Under the pieces are notes generated by a model that was not told where the DNA came from, ran no database searches, and was given only the letters and a program-made list of their open reading frames with translations. The position numbers were made by a program, and so were the translations under genes. Positions 1 through 12,700 of a stretch of DNA of 64,000 nt are shown one piece after another (positions within the stretch are counted from its first letter, which is position 1; each line of letters starts with the position of its first letter). The DNA is from Acanthaster planci (Eukaryota; Echinodermata; Asteroidea; Valvatida; Acanthasteridae): the NCBI RefSeq assembly GCF_001949145.1, contig NW_019091394.1, positions 976,804-1,040,803 of the forward strand. Reading direction: 5' to 3'.

Positions 1-172
1 TGATTAAAACCACTGTTGCTATACCTCGTGATTCGGGGCAAGCTTTTGCTGAGTTACATAAGAGATGCCTTGCAATAATACACTGTTCTCAATGGATAAG
101 AAGGAACCAGACCATTCTAGAGACGGTAACTCAGTGCAGTAGATTTTATTCAAATTTAACTCGCAAATGTCT
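1..172. mobile_element. Truncated palindromic MITE, family A copy 1
   Basis: The sequence matches the copies at 2442-2796 and 57865-58230: the TTGCTATACCTCGTGATT inner arm, the central AAGAGATGCCTTGCA segment, then an abrupt jump from the centre (AGAGACGGT) to the outer right arm ending TTTAACTCGCAAATG. The left end lies outside the window, and the right inner arm is missing through an internal deletion. Confidence 0.7.
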
Positions 173-683
173 TTTTATATGCCATTGAGAATTCAAATGG
201 GAACACATGTATGGTTAGAAAATCAGGCATTGAGGCAGAAGGGAAAATGATTGCTCAGGACTTGTTTCTGGAGTTGTTTCCTGGTGAGAATTTTTTTTGG
301 GGGGGTGATTGATGACCCATAAAGCACACAGGGTCAAAAGTTCAACCGAATTTGGCTTAGAGATTAGAAGTCAAAACAATAAAGTGCATTGACGTAAATT
401 TCATGTCAGAGGCAGAAATGACAGGCTGAGTTGGATGTTAAGAATATAAGCACATTTTGTTTTATCACTAAACACTCTCCACCCCAGGTGATTGGAGTCC
501 TGGGGAGAGATCTTCCAGGAGAACCTGAATGACAGCCCTGAAATTAAATTTAGATTCTGTGACTGAAGTCACATGATCAGTCACGTTATCAGTCACAAGA
601 CCACTTTGGCACAGGCCAAGAAACACCCTCTGATAAAGGTACAGATGGGACTCATCATGTTGAACTGCTCTTTTTTCCGACAG
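1..683 (+). other. CASK intron (left part cut by window edge)
   Basis: This is the intron before the first visible coding exon. It carries a truncated copy of a palindromic MITE (1-172). Nothing else is recognised between 173 and 683 apart from a G-run near 300 and the polypyrimidine/CAG acceptor at 681-683. Confidence 0.7.
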
Positions 684-761
684 CATGGAAGGCGCAGATC
701 TGTGCTTTGAGATAGTGAAGCGGGCCAACTCCGGATTCATCTACAGCGAGGCCGTGGCCAG
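684..761 (+). CDS. CASK: CASK exon: kinase hinge (first visible exon)
   Basis: Encodes [18 protein letters not shown] and on to SEAVA, the CASK kinase hinge and start of the C-lobe ([14 protein letters not shown] in vertebrates). The acceptor CAG is at 681-683. The leading C completes a Phe codon from the upstream exon. The exon ends in AG, phase 2, before donor GTTGGT, and the next exon supplies the last base of Ser. 78 bp. Confidence 0.93.
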
Positions 762-3700
762 GTTGGTACGGGAGGGGAGGAAGAGAGCCTCACCGGACTA
801 GACTAAACAGATGTGTCCGGTGTCACATTCCACGTGAACATATATGGCCGTCTTCAATTGGGTGGTCGAGTGGCATTCACACATAAACCCCGCCAGCTGT
901 TGCCCCAAGATAACAGAGGGAAGTCAAGTCCAAGAAGATCCGTATATCACAGGCTGACCTCATGCTTGATCACAGGCAGGAAAAGGACAGAGAGTAACGT
1001 CCTAACATTATATGATCCTTGACAAGTCTTGCAAAGCCCTGTTAACATTGTCTTCCGCATAAATCTTATCAGTGTGCATTATGTCCCTTTTTGAGCCGTC
1101 AAATAAGGTAACCACACGAGAGTGCGTCGTCACGTGGATTTGTGTGATCGCTGCCCTCACAATGATTGACACATTTAAGGCTGAAAGTCTTATCGCTTGT
1201 TTTGCATTACTCGTTTCTCTCTGTAGCCATTACTTGCGTCAGATCCTGGAAGCTTTGCGTTATTGCCACGACAACGACATCATCCACAGGGACATCAAGG
1301 TAACTGTCCTGTCTTGAACATCTCTGATGATAAAAATGGCCATTTATAAAGCGCAAAACATATCCACGATGAAGGTACTCAAGGCGTTAGTATTATCCCT
1401 GCACATTGGGCACACAACATCTGAGCATTTCTGAAACCGTCTCAGCTCCCTGGGGAGTATTCTCAGCTCCGTGGGGAGTATACTAGCCCGATGCTGCCAT
1501 ATCGGTGCAAATGGCCAACCCTAAACACTTCTGCCCTCACAGGTGCCCATTTACTCTTGGGTGGAGAGAGGCACGCAGGGGTTCAGTGACTTGCCCGAGA
1601 TCGCGTCATGCGGTCACCAGCTGGATTTGAACCCCTGACCTTAAGATCGGAAGCTACAAACCCTAACCACTAGGCCACATGCCCCTGCTCTGTGGTTTGT
1701 CTTTCTACAGACTCGTTGGAAAAAGATAACCTCATATATCATGTGAATGAAGTGTCAGCATATCTTCATTTGTCAGCGTCATGTTTTCAGTCGTGCCTTT
1801 TGTGCGTTTTTTCTCAGCCTCATTGTGTGCTTCTGGCCACCAAGGAGAACTCAGCCCCAGTCAAGCTGGGCGGATTCGGCATCGCGATCCAGCTCCCCGA
1901 ATCGGGCCTCATCGCCGGAGGTAGGAGTCACCCACGCAGACTTCACCTCCTTAAGTTTATCCCTCTCACACCAGAGCTCAGTTCGCTTGAAGGCTTCAGA
2001 CAGGAAGAACGAATTCCGGTTAACCTTTGCATGCGTATCAGTTGCCCTTAGGGGAACAAAACGCTTTTTCTGTTCTCGTTAGTCAGTCCTTTGTTCAGAT
2101 CAGTCCTCTGCGGTAAGTGTTCAGAAGAGTGTAAGCTTGTTAGAACGATAGAAAAACAATATTATCTGCCTCGAGCAGAAGCACCCCTCATCGGTTGAAA
2201 AGAGCCTTGTTAGTTGGGAGTGTTGAATTTGTTGGTTTCAGTGCGACCGCAATGCGTACATTTCCTAGTCGTTGGTGAACCAGTGAACTGCAGTTCCAAC
2301 CAAATTAACCTCCATTGCTAAGAAAATAGCGCCCTCTCTTGGTCCAGCTCGAGGCCCATAGGAACAATAGGAAACACCATGCCTTGTCCTTAGTGGTGTT
2401 GTACTGGGTGGTTAAGAGAGTGTGAACTTGTTTATAAGTGCAATAAGCCTTTTGCAAGTTAAAGTTGAATGAAATTTGGTACACTGAGTTCTTTGAATTC
2501 ACGTGAACATAACAATTTAAATTCACCACTCCAGAAGACACTATTGCTAATCCTAGTAATTCAGGGCAAGCTTTTGCTCAGTTACATAAGAGATGCCTTG
2601 CATCAATACATTGTTTACAGTGGATAAGAAGGGCACAAAGGAACCAGTCCATTCCAGAGATGGTGGTTGCTATGCAAAAGCTTGCCCCGGATCACGAGGT
2701 GTAGCAACAATGTCTTTAGTCGGGGAATTCAAATTGTTATCTTTTTGTGCAATCAGATAACTCAGTGTACCAAATTTAACTCGCAAAAGGCTTATTAGAG
2801 CACTGCGTTGTTGTGGGGGCCCCATTGTGTGGAGGATAAAAGTTGGCCTTGTCCAAATCAAGCGGCTGTGGCTTGGAGTTAGACACATTTCTATGGGAAG
2901 TGGCTACAGCTGCTAGCCATGTAGCCATAGGTATGGTTGTGTGAAGCCATAGCCATTACTTTTGGACATAGTCATACCACGTAAGCTCAGGCGAGCTTAA
3001 GGGGGATAGTTACGTGCAGGTTTAGGTAGTTACCACGGATCATGAGGATTAAGTCAGAAATGTGGCTGTGGATTGGGCATAACATTACCCCCGCATCAGC
3101 CTTGAAGCACACTCAAGTCCACCGTGAAACATGAGTGTACTTTAGTGTTGAGGCCATCACGGGACCAGTCGCAAGACCAGATGCAAGCATTCACAAGACA
3201 AGTCACAAGTAAGAGGTGGACAGTGACAAAGGAATGCTGCTGTTGCAAGTGATTTGAACAGCTTGTGACTTGAATTCAGCCTGGAAGTCTCATCATGCTC
3301 ATGTGGAGTCTTGTGATGGTTCTGATGACGTCTCAGCTACCTCGGTAACATTCCTTTGTCAGATCACTATCCACTGGAATGGCATTTAAAAAACTCTGTC
3401 CTGAACATTATATTTAATGACTGTGTATGAGTTCAAAGTAAATGGCTGATTGGATGTTGTCACCTTGTCTTGCAGGTCGCATCGGCACACCCCACTTCAT
3501 GGCCCCCGAGGTGGTCAAGCGGGAGCCCTACGGCAAGCCCGTGGACATCTGGGGCTGTGGGGTCATGACCTTCATCCTCCTCAGCGGTTCCCTGCCTTTC
3601 TTTGGAACCAAGGAACACCTGTTTGACATGATCGTCAAAGGCAGATACTATGTAAGTCCAAAAAAATGCCCATTCCGTCAGAACTTATGCATCGTGCGAC

Positions 3701-6700
3701 TTGATGTGGCTCCGCCTTTGTCATTGTTCACCCTGTTACTTACAATGTACGGCGAGTCTTGTTAAGGGGCTGGTGACTAGACTTATGAAAGGGCTTGACT
3801 ACAAGGCTGTCTCAAACTAGTGTTATGCACTGGCCGCAATGATATATCAAGTGCCCTAGATACTTCAGCTCCTGAGCCTGAAGAAACCTGTAGAGAGGAG
3901 ATAGTAAGAAGCAGTTACAGTTCCAGAGGTGGGAGGAAAAACCAGAAGAATAGTCTGGGTAAAACTCCAGGAATCAGGTGGGGACTGATAAAAACCGAAT
4001 CCACATTTAGAATTGAACCCAGGCTGCAGAGGTGAATGGCGATGTGAGAACCATTTTGCCAAGCCAACTTACCATTGCTGTTTCTATCGTTGACGGTTTT
4101 GGATATGATCAGATGAAGCCCAGACAGTGGGACCATATCTCGGAACCCGCCAAGGACCTGGTGCGGCGCATGCTGCGCGTGGACCCCAGGGAACGGATCA
4201 CCGTGGAGGAGGCTCTCAGGCATCCCTGGCTCAGGGTGAGTTGGAACCCACCCCCGGCATTCCTGCCTGCGGTGCTTGCCACCCTAAAGTCTTTGTCTGT
4301 GAGAAGTGGTGTCAGGTCACCTTTAGCAATTTAAAAATATTTATGTAACGGGNNNNNNNNNNNNNNNNNNCAAGCTTACTCGGGTGGGACTCGAACCCAA
4401 GACCTCCTGGTCCAAAAATACATCTTGAAAATTTAAAAATAATCACAGAGATCTATTTTTATGTACGTGCAGCGGGTGCTGTACTAGTGTAAACAAATCC
4501 GTTGCTGGGGATGTTTTGAAGAAAAAAGTGACGGAAGCAAAGGGCGATGCATTAACCTTCAAATTTTTTGACCATCAAATCCCTTCATAAGATTGATTCA
4601 CATGGGTGGAATGCTTGGGAGGGCAAGGCTCAATGAGAACGTGAGAATAATTTGAATTTGAGAGAGTGTTTCTTGGCGGAACTGGAGCTGTCAGGTCTTT
4701 GCTGCGTAAAGTGGTGCAGTGTTATATTCCAGTACATGAAAAGTCCCTTCAAGTCCATCACAAGTCAAGTCTTTAGCCAATTCACTGGCTATTCAAATGA
4801 GATGTGACAAAAGCATTGCTTTGTCATTGTTCACCCTTTTACTTATGACTGGCCTTGTGAGGGGACTTGTGATTGGACTTGTGATTGGACTTGTGATTGG
4901 ACTTGTGACTGGACTTGTGATGGGACTTGTGAAAGGACTTGTAATGGACTCGAATACAACACTGATTTCCTGACCGAGGCTAGTTTTGAAGAGCCCTGAA
5001 TGATGCTGTGTTGAGCACTAGCAGAAAGGCTGTCATACCTAATGCACCTACTGTACTTGAGCTGAGTACTGACCTTCTTGAGCTGAGAATAAAACATGCC
5101 CTGGCCTCCTGAGGGCACTGTTTACCTTAACTGGTTCCCATTTGGAAGAGAAAAAGAATGAAAAGAAAAAAAAATACCCAGGGTTTGACCAATTTATCCC
5201 ACTAGAGGGCTCCAGTGCACTTACATCAAACATCAGAGCATGAGGTTGACACAGCTGATCACAATCTGCTGCCTGTAATGGGATACATGTACAAGCATGT
5301 TTATGATACCGCAGTGCATTGTAGGGTCATATGGGGGCTGTAAAAACCGGAGTTGACGAAGGCACTTCTGATTCAGTGCAAACAATGCGGGCAGTACAGT
5401 GCGGTACAGGAAAAAGAAATTAATGTATACGTGCCCTACGTTCTGGCCTGAAGAGACACGATAGTGTCTTTTAATTGTTGGAGAGCCTGACTTGCCACGC
5501 AGACCGACACTGCATGGTGGCCTGTCATTCCTGCACCCTTTGCTCTGATCAAGCTGTTTGTTTTGGAACATGGCTGATCATCTACCGCAGGTCTGTGCCT
5601 TTTCCATGTATACCAGGAGCTTTCTTACACAAGGATAGGAATTGGCTGATGTACTCTGCAGTTTCCAAGTTTGGTAGTGAGGGGGAATGTCGACAAATAC
5701 ATGTATAGGCTGGTATTCACTCTACACTCGGGAAAAGCTGTGCTCATAAGGGAAGTACTGGGGCGGTGGTTTTCTTACAGTAGCTAGCAAGGTGCCATAC
5801 TCGTACACCTACCATTTTGATGGATGTTCCCAGTGTACAGTGAGGGCAGGCTTATGATTTGTGCATCGGTTCTTCACCAGGTCTTTGTTCAAGGTGGCAT
5901 TGTCTGTCGGCCGCTCACGTCATTTGTATCGGTTGAGATCCTATCTGGTGACTTGATCTGATATTGTATGCATGGTCTTTTTCTCTTGTTTTTGCGCTCT
6001 CAGGATAGAGATCGCGTGACGCCCAAGATCCACCTGCAGGAATCGGTTGAAGAGCTGAAAAGATTCAACTCTCGCCGTAAACTGAAGGTAGAGATAACAG
6101 TATTCACACCTGCTCTTTGTAACCATGTTACCTTTGACATTCACTGTACAACCTCTTGCTGTCAATAATTGCAAGGAAGTAAGCAACGGAGATTTTTTAA
6201 AGAGAGGACGGAGATCGGATATAGCAGGGGTTTTTTTTTACATTGGACTAGAGCCCCAAACAGGTGCCTCGGAAAACCTAATGAAAATTCATTAGAGGAT
6301 ACCGTTTGTGGAATAAGTTACAATTTCATGAGCAACTGGCCAGTTATTTTGTGCAAGTAAAGTAAGTTTGCCTAAAGGATGACCATCTCACACGGTGTTG
6401 GATTGTCTGGTGTTTTTTGTCCTCAGGGCGCTGTTCTAGCTGCCGTTGCCAGCGCTAAGTTCACCAGTTTCTACAGCGATCCCAACACCAAACATATCAC
6501 AGACTTTGCAGACGAAGACCCAACATCGTCAGGTGAGAGAGCAGTACGATTCTTACCTTGCACAGAATATGCCAACTCCAAGGCAGAGTTGTAACATACA
6601 ACTACTGACTGGCCTTTAAGGCACTAGTGCATGTATATACACACCCCAAGAGGCTGATATTAATATATTGTACGTGGCTATAGTTGGATGTGCATTACTA

Positions 6701-9700
6701 TCCACATTGTGGCTGTGTCTGCATGATGTGGCTATGGTTTCAATTAACGCATACATCAATGACTAGCCACTGCCTAGTGACTGCAGCGGCTTTCCATAGA
6801 CCTGTGTTACTCCCAGCCTCTGGCAGTCCATTTGGACTTTGCCCCGATAGAGGCTTGGCTGTCACTCAACTCAAGAAATACCGGTAATATGTGTCCATAG
6901 ACTTTATGCATGTGTGTATATGGCATGGCTGTGTTCTAGCATTAGGGCTCATAGTCGGAGATGTGCTGTAATGCTGTTGGTGTGGTTTGCTGTAGGGGCT
7001 GTCGCCCAAGTCTTGGACAGCTTAGAGGAGATTCAGTGTCTGACGGACTGCGACGAGAAGGACCTGGACTTCCTCCACGGGATCTTTGAGGACAACCAGC
7101 TCCACTCTCTGCTCAATGTGAGTCACACCTTCTTTGTTCTCACTCGTATAAGGCTTTACTCGTTTCTGTTAGTCTTTTAGAAAATGCCTCTCAACCTTTC
7201 CTCCGGTAATGCCGTAATTAGCTTCATGCATGTGGCAGTTTGACACAATTGTGACATTGTCAGGAATCCATTTGAACTGGGTTGGCGTTAACCTCCTTCA
7301 GTGTTCAAAGTTATTCAGGTAACAACTGGCCAAGGGTTGTCATGATCACTGCTGGACAAGTTTCCGAGATTACAATGGTACAAACAGTAATGGGTGACCA
7401 CCCCAAGAAATAAATGGACCTATCACCTCAGAAAGATTTTACTCTAAAGATTTGTTGCTTCTGGCTTAAGCCTTACAAGCATTTACATGAAGCTATCTGT
7501 GCTCTTGTTCAAGCTGGACAGATGAAATTAAGTGGTTTAATGCTCCTTAATTAGCCCCGGTTTTGACAATTTTTACATAAATTGGACATTAACTGTACTC
7601 TCAGATTTGGTACAATGTACATGTGTCACATTCCAAAAGAACAGCTGACAATGTCTGCTAGTGGCCAACAGAGGGCGCTGTGTATACACTCTGTTGTCCT
7701 GCAGAAGGTTGGACAAAAGTACATAGACGCCTTTTTCAGTTCTTCAAAGTGTCCTCGGGGGTTCAATAGTCCAGACATCACCTCTATCCACATCAATCAG
7801 CAAACTGCACGTTCTAAATGTAGTTAAAATTTCACCACATCCTAAGGGAAAACACATGAGTGACGAAAAACGTTCCTGTGGGTTGTGGAGGCAAGTGCAC
7901 CTGTATGTTCCTTCATGGACTTTGGGAGTTCAAAGTCGAGCTTGTGTGCATGCATTCTGATGTATGAGCTTAGCCAGTTGATTATTACCAAAATGTAAGA
8001 TCAGGGTTAAACTTTTACCACTTGCCAGGGGAAATACATTTACTATAAAAACCATGCCTGGAGAGAGTGTTACGCTTCTCGTTGATACTGAAATTTGAGT
8101 CTGACTTGTGTCTCTTCTGCCCATTCTGCAACACCATCTTGGTCACCTGGTCGTCGTGGAAATGACAAATCATGGGTTAAACTTGGTCCATCTCCTAGGA
8201 GAACTGTTGATTAGTCCAACATGTACCGCTCCCAGATCCTTCAAAATCCTTTGGAAATTTTTAATGGATTTTGTAAGATTTAGGAAGGTAGATCCTTGCC
8301 ACCACCACTTTTAATGCATGGGGCATACTAATGCTTGAATGTTGAAGTACAATGTGCCATTGGTTTCTTTCATGTTAGAGTGTATGTAAATAGTTACTTT
8401 CTGGAAAGTTTCTCGCAGATAATCCCCTGGAAGGCATGATGTCTGTGATTAAAATATGCCAATTTTTACCCCTCTCACTAATGATTATCTCAAGTCATAC
8501 AAAAATGTGGGAATATGGGCAGTTCTACTCATCTCATGAAGCTTTTACCACAAACAAGCAGGTGTAATAAATTTCTCTTAGCCCTAACCCCCTTACTAGA
8601 GTGTATGTACAATCAAATTGGAGGATTTGGGACTGTTAAGTGCTATTCCGAAACTCTAAACCTTCCCTTGCTACTTTTTTCTGCTTAATTACATGTAAAC
8701 GGATCCACTGGCAAAACTCAAAGCTTTCCTAAAGTATTTCCGAAGCCCAGCATTGTGAAAGGTGTGCCGGATTGGTCAGTTTGTCATCTTGCTTGTTATT
8801 ATATGCCAGAGATAACCCTATTGTCATGCAACGGAACAAGGTCACTTGGTAGGGAGAGATGGGGTGATCACTACTCTACATACAATGGGCCTTGTGCCAA
8901 TCACTACTGATCAAATTTATGAGGGGGGCTGACAGGCAGGTCGTGATTACACCTTTTGTGTTCACAGTGTCTCTGCACATATTTGCTGGATGTACACCTT
9001 ACCTACACATTACATTTGTACATTTAGTGCAGCATTTAGGTTGACAATGGGTGACTCCTTTTTGTGAGGGTCATAACGGTAATGATCCCGCGATTGGATA
9101 TTGTGGCATGGTAATCATGAAAATACTAATGAAGTGTTGCTTTAAGTGCACATTCCCACCAGCAATGGTGTCCAGACACTGTACATCATGATCATCATCC
9201 TTGCTTAGCTGGAGGTGCCCGAGCCCACCTCGGCTCCCTGAGGAGTATACTCTTTGGTGTAGCAGTGTTAGCCACTCTCCCTGCATTTTGGCTGAAGAAA
9301 ATGTAGGAAAGACAGTTCAAGGACTACAGAGAGCGAGGCTCCTTGAATGCAAGCCCCTCCTGTAACTGGGATCAGTTTCAAACAACTTGAAGTGTAGTTT
9401 CTTTTCACCAGGTTTTCGTGGAAGTCTTTCATCTGAGGACTAATTTATTTTCTAGGGCGAACCGTGCAGTGTACTTTGAGTTTACGTTAGCCTGGCCTGA
9501 AATTGAAATGATTAATTTCGAAGCGGACAAAAACTAGCGAGAACCTTGAGGCTCGTTCGTACAATTTAATGTTTTCAATTTAACTGCCAGGAGAATGTTC
9601 TTCATGGCAATGGTGAAGTGGTAGATTGATTGAAACGAGTGCTGTCACTGTCTTGAAATTCATTTTGCCCGTGTCCTTACAATGGATCTAAATGTCACGT

Positions 9701-12700
9701 CCCGTTTCATGAGAGCGTGTACTTTGACATCATCTCGTATGTACAGCTTCGCTTCAATTGGCTGCGGTAGGTTTTTTGGATGATTTCTCTCACCCAATTT
9801 GTAACCTTTTTCTCAGTTCACACCCACGTGTCCAGTGGATGAAAAGGAATGTAGCATTTCCTTCCTGGGGAAGTTCATTCGGTTCTGTTTCTTTGTGCAT
9901 TGTATTTTAATTCGACCCATCTGTGGCTTGTGTGACTCACAGGCTTGGATAATAAAGAGTCGGGTGATATCTTTCTCTTGGAAGAATAGATGGATTCCTG
10001 TAAATAGAGTAGCATTTTTGATTTGGGGTTTTTATGTTTTTATATTTTTGTGATAGAAAAAAAAAAGCTATATTTTTTGCTTTCTTCAAGATGAGTTGCA
10101 TGTGTGCGGCAGATCGAATCGGATGATTTTTTTTGCTAGTGTTTGTTGTGCCAACTCGTATGCCCAATTTTGTAGAGGCACTGATAATATTTTGATTTTT
10201 TTGCGGAAAATTCATAACACCAGTCTTTGCGTGTGGGATGTCGTGCGTCTTTACTGCGGGAGGCATTTCCTGCTAGTTCCGGGAGCGGCCCTCAATCAAT
10301 ATCACACGCTAATTGGCCCCCACTGTCCACTGCTCCTTTGTAATCATCCCACCCCCTTGGCGGTAATGGATCGTTCCACCTGCTGTTCTTCCCCCGGGGG
10401 GGACCGTATCTCATATCTACCCCACCACAACATCGGGGACATCCCTTGATGTCTCAATAGAAACTTACACCTCCCGTCGTCCTTTGCAGCTCGCAGTAAT
10501 CTATCCGCCACATGGCTTTTTTTTTCCCTTCTCTTCCCTCCTCTGTGTTTACACATATCACACGCACGCTGCTTACAGCGGCAGTGTGCACAGTCATGCA
10601 AGTGCACGCTTCGACTCGTTGAATTTGTCACCCGGTGAACTATTTTGTGAGTGCATGTGGGTGTGTATGGAAGCTCAACAGTACAGACTGTCTAGTGTAC
10701 ATGTATAGGGCAAGTGATTGAATGCAGATGGGCCTTGTTCATCAGAGGATTTAATGATGCCGTTCTTCGAGCGAACGTGGTGTTGCATTTATGCCAGTGC
10801 ATTTGTATACCCGCTCCAGATTTTGCGATTGGGCGATGGCTGTTGTGGTGCTGACATTGTTTGGATTCGGTCGGTGGGGATGCCGTCCATCTTGGAATTT
10901 CAGTTCAGATTGATGCAGTTGCGATAAAGTGATTGCTTCACCTAAAGCAGGGTATCTCTTGGAATTGCATGGAAAGGAAACCTCGTTAGCTGTTCATAGC
11001 TGCAAGGGTCACTGGTATGCCAAGCCTTTGTGCAGGTGATAACACCGGACCTCATTCATGAGTGCGTCCAGTCGACAAGCAAGTTGCAATAGCGCAACGT
11101 GGCTGCAACCATCTGCCCTGTGCCGGGGCCCTGTCAATCTCATTAATCGGACAGACTGATGACCAGTAACAGCGGCTTGTTACTGTCTGACTGTCAGAGC
11201 TAATGGTTTCATCTCGTTAGTTGTCGTGCTCCGTCATCCCCACCACAGCGGAGGAAAGAAAAAAAAAGCAAGATGGGTCACCGGTGGTTCCGGAGCACCA
11301 TCCAGTGGGAACGGACGCTAATTGGACAGATGAAGACGGATTAGGCAACAGTGCAAAGCCCTGTGTCAAAAGCATCACGAGAGCCGGTGCTACATTGCCA
11401 TCACTGCCCCTCCGCACCGGCTTACATCCTGTCGGGCCTCTCCCAAAACTGTCGGGGACATTTCGCCCGCTGTAATTGAATATGACCCAACAACTTTCCA
11501 CATTTGCAGGGCAGGAAATGAGATTTCTCTTTTGGCAGAGATGACTGTTGTTTCTTCTATTAAACCCGTTCACTTGTCTCCATTGCATCCCTTTGTGAGA
11601 CAGTTAGGACCAAATTTCTGTGTGTCCTTATCTTCCCGTGGGTGCCCAAGCACTGCACCGACGTTCACACAGTGAACTGGAAGTTCTCACATGCATTGCA
11701 CATTCAGTGTTCAACAGTTGCTGTGCTTGTGTCTACAAATAATCGTTTACTAAAGAGACAAGATAAGATAAAAAGGGACGGACGGCTGCATGTGTTGGAG
11801 ATAACCCGCCCTTTTCCCAGTGTGGATGATTACCCTGTGCTGGAGGATCGAGGAATGCTTGATGCAACATATTCTCAGCAACTGCAGAGAATCAGAAGGT
11901 TGAATTTTGCGAGCGGACAACTTTTCTCATTTGACAGCAGTTGGTGTCGTTACAGCGAACGGTCTTCCCACACCACACATGCTGCCCATCGCTTGATTTG
12001 GCTCAGCCAACTCCCCTAATCGTCTGCCTCGTCTGCAGTAGCAGAAAAAGGATCCTCTCGGTCGGCCGAAGGGAGGTCGTTTTCCCTTTCCTTTTGCCAT
12101 GGTCGTCGGAAGCCTGGGCAGTTATTACTCGGCCGAGATGGCCTTTGATCGGATGTTGAGGCAGCACCGGCGAGAGATACCCAGCGGACTGGATTTGGAG
12201 AGTGCATTTGAGAAGTGGGTAAGTCTGACAAGAACAAGGTCGGAAAGGAGCAGTTGCACAGTTTGAAGTTTTTGGGCTCCCTGCAAAATGGCTCCACTGA
12301 GTGAAATGCTCTGAAGCTGTCAAGGAGTGCCCTAGTCTTTATTAGTTTCATGTGCATGTTGGCCTTGGAAGGCTTTAGCTCATTTGCTGTGGTGTTGTCC
12401 TTGGTTCGCAGCACGGAGACAGACTGTAGGAGCTTTTGAACTATGAACCCTTGACTCGTTGCATCATTGGTCATGCTTGCTACATGCAAGACTCGGGCGT
12501 GGCTTTAAAAAATGCGCGTAGGGGTTATGTAAACTACATGTAAGTTGTCACATGTGCAGTGTGTCAATGTCGCTTGATTTTATTTGCAGACATCAAACGT
12601 TTGTTGTCCTTGATTTCCGTTCTCGGGTTTACCCCTTGTGCTTCAACCCCCAAAGTTAGTCACAGGTGTTTCTGACATTCAAACTTGAGGTTGGTTCAAG

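Larger units (their letters stand above)
1921..3475 (+). other. CASK intron rich in dispersed repeats
   Basis: Holds a full MITE family A copy (2442-2796), a family C repeat (2846-2960) and an inverted family D fragment (about 3165-3245). It ends with the CTTGCAG acceptor. No coding sequence was seen. Confidence 0.8.
3652..4112 (+). other. CASK intron with repeat D and a SINE next to the acceptor
   Basis: 461 bp. Contains a family D fragment (3719-3800) and an inverted SINE-2 copy (about 3860-4050) that ends only ~60 bp before the acceptor at 4111-4112. Confidence 0.75.
4236..6003 (+). other. CASK intron with sequence gap and tandem repeat
   Basis: Contains an 18-base run of N (4353-4370), a truncated tRNA-like fragment (4371-4412) and a 12-bp tandem repeat (4850-4950). 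A CTCF-like word lies at 5198-5212. The rest has no recognised content. Confidence 0.7.

Noticed and set aside
4371-4412. Possible true tRNA gene on the minus strand
   Set aside because: Only the T-arm/B-box region exists. No acceptor stem or anticodon arm, and it abuts a gap. A SINE fragment is more likely.
12016-12489. 157-codon minus-strand frame opposite the candidate alternative exon
   Set aside because: No family resemblance, and its composition is not protein-like. The + strand exon has start context, upstream stop and a consensus donor.
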